64,000 nt of DNA, taken from positions 248,001-312,000 of the forward strand of contig NZ_JACXAE010000110.1 of assembly GCF_014698965.1 (NCBI RefSeq), given 5' to 3'. The position numbers and the translations under genes were made by a program. The notes under the pieces are model-generated. The model searched no databases, was not told the origin of the DNA, and worked only from the letters and a program-made list of their open reading frames with translations. Source of the stretch: Iningainema tapete BLCC-T55. GTDB taxonomy: Bacteria > Cyanobacteriota > Cyanobacteriia > Cyanobacteriales > Nostocaceae. Of this stretch, positions 60,571 to 64,000 are shown one piece after another (the stretch's first letter is position 1; every line of letters begins with the position of its first letter).

Positions 60571-62265
60571 TCAAGATTTCGACTCTAAATTAAGCTGGAG
60601 GGTGCAAACAACTCTGAAACCAACGTTGTAGAGCATCTGATTTGCGTTGCCGAGTCGGCGGTAAGCCGAGCGACATAATAAAGGCTCATTGCGCCATGAG
60701 CCACCACGTATTACACGTTCTTGATTGTCACTGCTATTCAACCAAGCATTTCCATCTGTAGGCGCATTTTCATAACTTTCATGCCAATGATCTAAGCACC
60801 ACTCCCAAACTAACCCGTGCATATCGAACAGTCCGAAGGCATTAGCAACTTGAAAGCTTCCCACTATAGTCGTTTCTTTACAATTAATACCTTTGGGACC
60901 TGAGCGATAAATGTATTCACCGTCGTAATTGGCTAGATCTGGAGTGATAGTTTCGCCAAAGTGAAAAGGGGTTTTGCTTCGAGCACGGCAGGCATATTCC
61001 CACTCTGCTTCCGTAGGAAGACGAAACTCATGACCCGTTTTTTCAGATAAACGAGCACAAAACTCAACAGCATCATGCCAAGAAACTTGCTCAACAGGTC
61101 GATTTTTTTCTTGGAAGCGTGATGGGCAAGGTTCAAGCTTTTGGTAGACTATTGGTAGATATGCAACTGCCTCCCACTGCGCTTGGGTGATAGGGTACTT
61201 ACTGATCAGAAATGGTTTTACTGAGACTAAGTGTTGAGGTCCCTCATTGGGATATTGCCTTACCTCAGGTTCGTGGGAACCCATCCAAAATGTTCCCCCT
61301 GGAATAGCAACCATCTCTAATATCACACCATTGCTAAGGTCTTTGGTAAAGCAATGAGCTTGCTTTTGACAACGATTTATCTCCTTGCCTTGAGCATCTA
61401 CTGTTACGACTTCAAACTCAAAGGTAGAAGTGATGAAATTTAATTGTGCCGTTATTGCTTGAGATGAAACATCATTGTTTTGTTGGATTAAAGTCAAAAG
61501 TCCTTGCATTTGTGCATCTAATATTTGTTGGTTCAGTTCAAATTTAACCTCGTTGTTGAGACTACTATTGACTTCAATCGATTTATCGGCAATTTGATTC
61601 CTCAATTCTTCTCCGCTTCTATTAAAAGCAGATGTTGTAGATGGACGATCAAGCTTGTTGGTAGATTCTGCTTGAGTCGTAAGATTTAATTTCTCTTTTA
61701 AAGTGCTTTTCTTCAAGAGAATTGGGGTAAGATTCTCTGGAATACCTGCGAGCAGGATTGCATTGCAACCCATTTCATATGCAAATTCATAAGTTCTTCC
61801 AGCACCTAAAGCAGCGTAAAATCCTACTGCAAATTCAATAGCAGCTTCATCTCCAATTGATTGGCTCATACCAATCACATAATTAATATATTGGCTAATA
61901 GCTTGAGCTTGTACTTCTGAAGAGCAGGCATTAAGGATTACACATTCAACTCGATCCGCGAATAGTCTAAAAAGTCCCGCTAGTGCTTCCGACCTAACAA
62001 GCTTCTCCTGACCAGTTATATCCTCAAAAACTAATCCCACTTGCCCTGTTCCATGTCCACAAAAGTGAACAACCTGCGGGTTAAAGTCAAGCATAGCTTG
62101 CTGAATATCTCTAGTTCGAGTTGCGCCTGTGGAATAGATTGGAATTTTCCCATAACCAGCTAGACGGAGGCGTTCTCTAATTTCCCTCTCTTCCTCCTGC
62201 AAACGTAAACTGGCAGTACCCTTAGGATTAGCAGCTAGAAGCAAAATGATTTTATTTCTTGCCAA
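60571..62265 (-). CDS. CHAT-FGE (SUMF) fusion protein
   Basis: From TTG 62265 (MARNKIILLLAANPKGT, with GGAGTTAGG upstream) the product has 564 residues. The N-terminal 190 residues are a CHAT protease-like domain with HFCGHG near residue 75 and ILNACSSE near 120. A polar linker (190-310) leads to a formylglycine-generating-enzyme/sulfatase-modifying domain (about 325-550): AIPGGTFWMGS, YPITQAQWEAVAYL, RPVEQVSWHDAVEFCARLSE, FRLPTEAEWEYACRA, DMHGLVWEWCLDHW and RVIRGGSWRNEPLLCRSAYR. The ending CRSAYR..GFRVV is the C-type-lectin fold end typical of variable proteins of diversity-generating retroelements. It may be a sensor (FGE) coupled to a protease (CHAT). No reverse transcriptase is present in the window. 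Confidence 0.88.
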   Translation of the reverse strand: MARNKIILLLAANPKGTASLRLQEEEREIRERLRLAGYGKIPIYSTGATRTRDIQQAMLDFNPQVVHFCGHGTGQVGLVFEDITGQEKLVRSEALAGLFRLFADRVECVILNACSSEVQAQAISQYINYVIGMSQSIGDEAAIEFAVGFYAALGAGRTYEFAYEMGCNAILLAGIPENLTPILLKKSTLKEKLNLTTQAESTNKLDRPSTTSAFNRSGEELRNQIADKSIEVNSSLNNEVKFELNQQILDAQMQGLLTLIQQNNDVSSQAITAQLNFITSTFEFEVVTVDAQGKEINRCQKQAHCFTKDLSNGVILEMVAIPGGTFWMGSHEPEVRQYPNEGPQHLVSVKPFLISKYPITQAQWEAVAYLPIVYQKLEPCPSRFQEKNRPVEQVSWHDAVEFCARLSEKTGHEFRLPTEAEWEYACRARSKTPFHFGETITPDLANYDGEYIYRSGPKGINCKETTIVGSFQVANAFGLFDMHGLVWEWCLDHWHESYENAPTDGNAWLNSSDNQERVIRGGSWRNEPLLCRSAYRRLGNANQMLYNVGFRVVCTLQLNLESKS

Positions 62266-62595
62266 TTGCCTAACTCCATCATACCCTTTAATGCATTTAT
62301 ACCAACACAGCAAAGTTATTTGTGCTTTTCAAGCCTATCGAAAGCTTTCAACGGTTGATTAAGATATTTCCCGTCCTCCTCTTAGTTGTTTTCTTTTTTT
62401 GAAGCCATATGATAATCTCATTGTAAATATTAGCACAACAGCATAATAAAAGCATTGCACCGGACACTGAACGGAGGGCGATCGCACTTGTGTATGGTAT
62501 TGGATGATAGCGATCGCACTTGTGCATGGTGCATGGTAGTAGCTTTTCGCTACGAGGTTACTTGAACTGAAACTAACTCACGAGCCTTCATCTCA
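62266..62595. other. Intergenic region with duplicated HIP1 segment
   Basis: GCGATCGCACTTGTG(T/C)ATGG occurs at 62478 and again at 62510. No gene seen; the region should hold the promoter of the CHAT-FGE gene. Confidence 0.4.
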
Positions 62596-63744
62596 TTAAG
62601 AGTCCCTAAAAATGTCTAAAAATGGTTTATAAGCAAAGGCTCGGTTACGTTTCTGTCCAGTGATTTCCTGTAGAAGACCTACATCACAGAGGTCTTTAAC
62701 TAGTGTGTTTGCATTAGGGTATGATAGTTGAGTGATTTCTTGAACATGTTCGATAGTAACAATTGGTCGCAAATAAAGAGTTTCGAGCAGAGCTATAGCA
62801 TTTCCGGCTCTACGCCCCATTTGATTAAGTATTTTTTGGCGATGTTCCTCTTTCATATTGACTATCTTGCGGGCAGTAGCAGACGCTTCCTGAGCAACTT
62901 CGTAGACACCACGCAGAAAAAACTTAAGCCAGCTTTCCCAGTTTCCACTATCTCTAATGGCTTGAAGGCGGTCGTAGTATTCAGCACGATATTTCTTGAA
63001 ATAGTGAGAGATATACAATAGTGGTCGTTTCAGTATATTTTGCTCACACAGTAGAAACGTAATTAGTAGACGCCCTGTTCTTCCATTGCCGTCTAGAAAG
63101 GGGTGAATTGTCTCGAACTGAGCATGAGCCAAGCCAATTTTGATTAAAGCGGGGATTGGCGTTAAATCATGCAAAAACTTCTCGAAATTGTCTAAAGCTT
63201 GTTTCATTTCATACGGTGGAGGAGGAACATAAGTAGCCTTTGCCAGAGAACATCCCCCAGGACCAATCCAATTTTGGGTATGGCGAAATTCTCCTGGTTC
63301 CCGCTCAGAGCCTCGCACTCCTTGTATTAACTCTTTGTGAATTTCCCGAATTAATCGCAGCGATACGGGTAAATCCTTTAAGCGCTCAAGACCATAGTTG
63401 ACCGCAGCAATATAATTCACCACTTCAGCCACGTCTTGAGGATTATCCGGTTCCAAAGTTTGAGTTTCAAACTCCAGAACATCTATCAGAGAAGCCTGTG
63501 TTCCCTCTATTTGGCTAGACAAAACAGCTTCTTTGCGAACATACATAAACACGAATAGGTCGGGGTTGGGCAGAGCATCTGTTGACCCATCTAGCCGACC
63601 TAGCGCACGATCTGCTTGAGACAGAAGCAGCCACATCTCCTGATCCATAATCACTTCAGGCACAGGTGGTAGTGGATTAGGTATAAAGGCTTTATATCCT
63701 CCAGACTGCTCCACATACCGACCCGCTCTGGCATCATCAATCAT
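62596..63744 (-). CDS. Fic-family AMPylase-like protein
   Basis: The 382-residue protein has an N-terminal Fic_N-type region with the inhibitory helix SSQIEGT ([S/T]xxxEG, near residue 75), then the catalytic Fic motif HPFLDGNGRTGR near 207. A C-terminal winged-helix segment follows (VTIEHVQEITQLSYPNANTL, VGLLQEITGQKRNRAFAYK). It would transfer AMP from ATP to a protein hydroxyl, under autoinhibition by the glutamate. ATG 63744 (MIDDARAGRYVEQ) is chosen; a GTG at 63765 is also in frame. No separate antitoxin gene is needed in this class. Confidence 0.93.
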   Translation of the reverse strand: MIDDARAGRYVEQSGGYKAFIPNPLPPVPEVIMDQEMWLLLSQADRALGRLDGSTDALPNPDLFVFMYVRKEAVLSSQIEGTQASLIDVLEFETQTLEPDNPQDVAEVVNYIAAVNYGLERLKDLPVSLRLIREIHKELIQGVRGSEREPGEFRHTQNWIGPGGCSLAKATYVPPPPYEMKQALDNFEKFLHDLTPIPALIKIGLAHAQFETIHPFLDGNGRTGRLLITFLLCEQNILKRPLLYISHYFKKYRAEYYDRLQAIRDSGNWESWLKFFLRGVYEVAQEASATARKIVNMKEEHRQKILNQMGRRAGNAIALLETLYLRPIVTIEHVQEITQLSYPNANTLVKDLCDVGLLQEITGQKRNRAFAYKPFLDIFRDS

Positions 63745-63848
63745 TATTATTGGTTTCGTTAACACTACATAGTTTCTCTCGCTATATTATCAAAATTACA
63801 CGTTTATCGTTAATAAAGATAATTTTATTAAATTATGTAATATAATTT

Positions 63849-64000
63849 ATGCTCAGAAAAGTTCTATCTGATCTAGATGTAATCGACTTGCCCAAGCAAG
63901 ACATCCATAGAAGCGAGTACCCAAGATGGGCATCCCAAGTAAGCGAGCGAATCAGCAGCATGAACCCTAAGCTGATGGGTGTACCCTTATTTGTATCCCT
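63849..64000 (+). CDS. Unidentified open frame running off the window
   Basis: ATG 63849 opens 50 codons without a stop to the window end (MLRKVLSDLDVIDLPKQDIH, SEYPRWASQVSERISSMNPK). Composition is protein-like, but no ribosome site or family is visible. It is divergent from the Fic gene. Confidence 0.4.
   Translation, partial: MLRKVLSDLDVIDLPKQDIHRSEYPRWASQVSERISSMNPKLMGVPLFVS

Overview
The window is chromosomal DNA from a cyanobacterium, most likely a filamentous, heterocyst-type (Nostocales-like) species. Evidence: many HIP1 octamers (GCGATCGC), short tandem heptamer repeats between genes, and genes typical of cyanobacteria (DUF4335/DUF3038, DUF1257 with its ferredoxin, DUF1830, DUF1997, DUF4079, GuaB3, a pheophorbide-oxygenase-like Rieske protein). 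Two cyanobacterial small RNAs sit in their known gene contexts: Yfr1 between guaB3 and trxA, and 6S RNA just downstream of purK. No tRNA, rRNA, CRISPR array or prophage was seen.

Layout. 1-4.5 kb: 3' part of a DyP peroxidase with two LysM domains, a decayed toxin-antitoxin (TA) locus, a Tat-exported PhoD phosphatase and a truncated sigma-70-like gene. 4.5-19.3 kb is an accessory region. It opens with an HTH-TIR-EgtD-like methyltransferase fusion. A PIN toxin follows, interrupted by an IS1182-type element whose CTAG duplication can be read exactly. Then come the DUF2997/DUF1257/ferredoxin operon, HepT-MntA, BrnT-BrnA with a nonsense codon in the toxin, Uma2 gene fragments, a cluster of small membrane and secreted proteins, a VWA protein lacking its middle, an HTH-TPR regulator and a VapC reduced to its two ends. 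19.3-49.9 kb is mostly conserved housekeeping sequence: DUF4335/DUF3038, mutS2, guaB3, yfr1, trxA, LOG, pepA, a three-gene two-component operon, EcsC-like, an NmrA-type reductase, DUF1997, DUF4079, an ankyrin protein, cobE/cbiG, a peptidoglycan-binding protein, an M16 peptidase pair, 6S RNA, purK, a pentapeptide protein and a DUF1400 hydrolase. 50-64 kb is accessory again: a doubly frameshifted MazEF-like pair, a split CHAT-NACHT gene, a PaO-like oxygenase divergent from an aldo/keto reductase, an intact MazEF, ilvA, a decayed GIY-YIG/DUF4041 gene, a CHAT-FGE fusion and a Fic protein.

Themes. (i) The window holds seven TA loci. In five the toxin is broken by IS insertion, nonsense, frameshift or internal deletion; in three of those the antitoxin frame is still open. 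(ii) Conflict-type proteins are varied: TIR-methyltransferase, CHAT-NACHT, CHAT-FGE and Fic. The TIR-methyltransferase fusion is the best candidate for an undescribed system. The CHAT-FGE protein ends like the variable protein of a diversity-generating retroelement, but no reverse transcriptase lies in the window. (iii) Palindromic repeats are common; two have entered reading frames (inside cobE/cbiG and at the end of a hybrid kinase). (iv) Two near-identical promoter regions with a TGTCAC-N4-GTGACA palindrome suggest shared regulation of two accessory genes.

All calls come from reading the sequence and from remembered family signatures; no database search was run.
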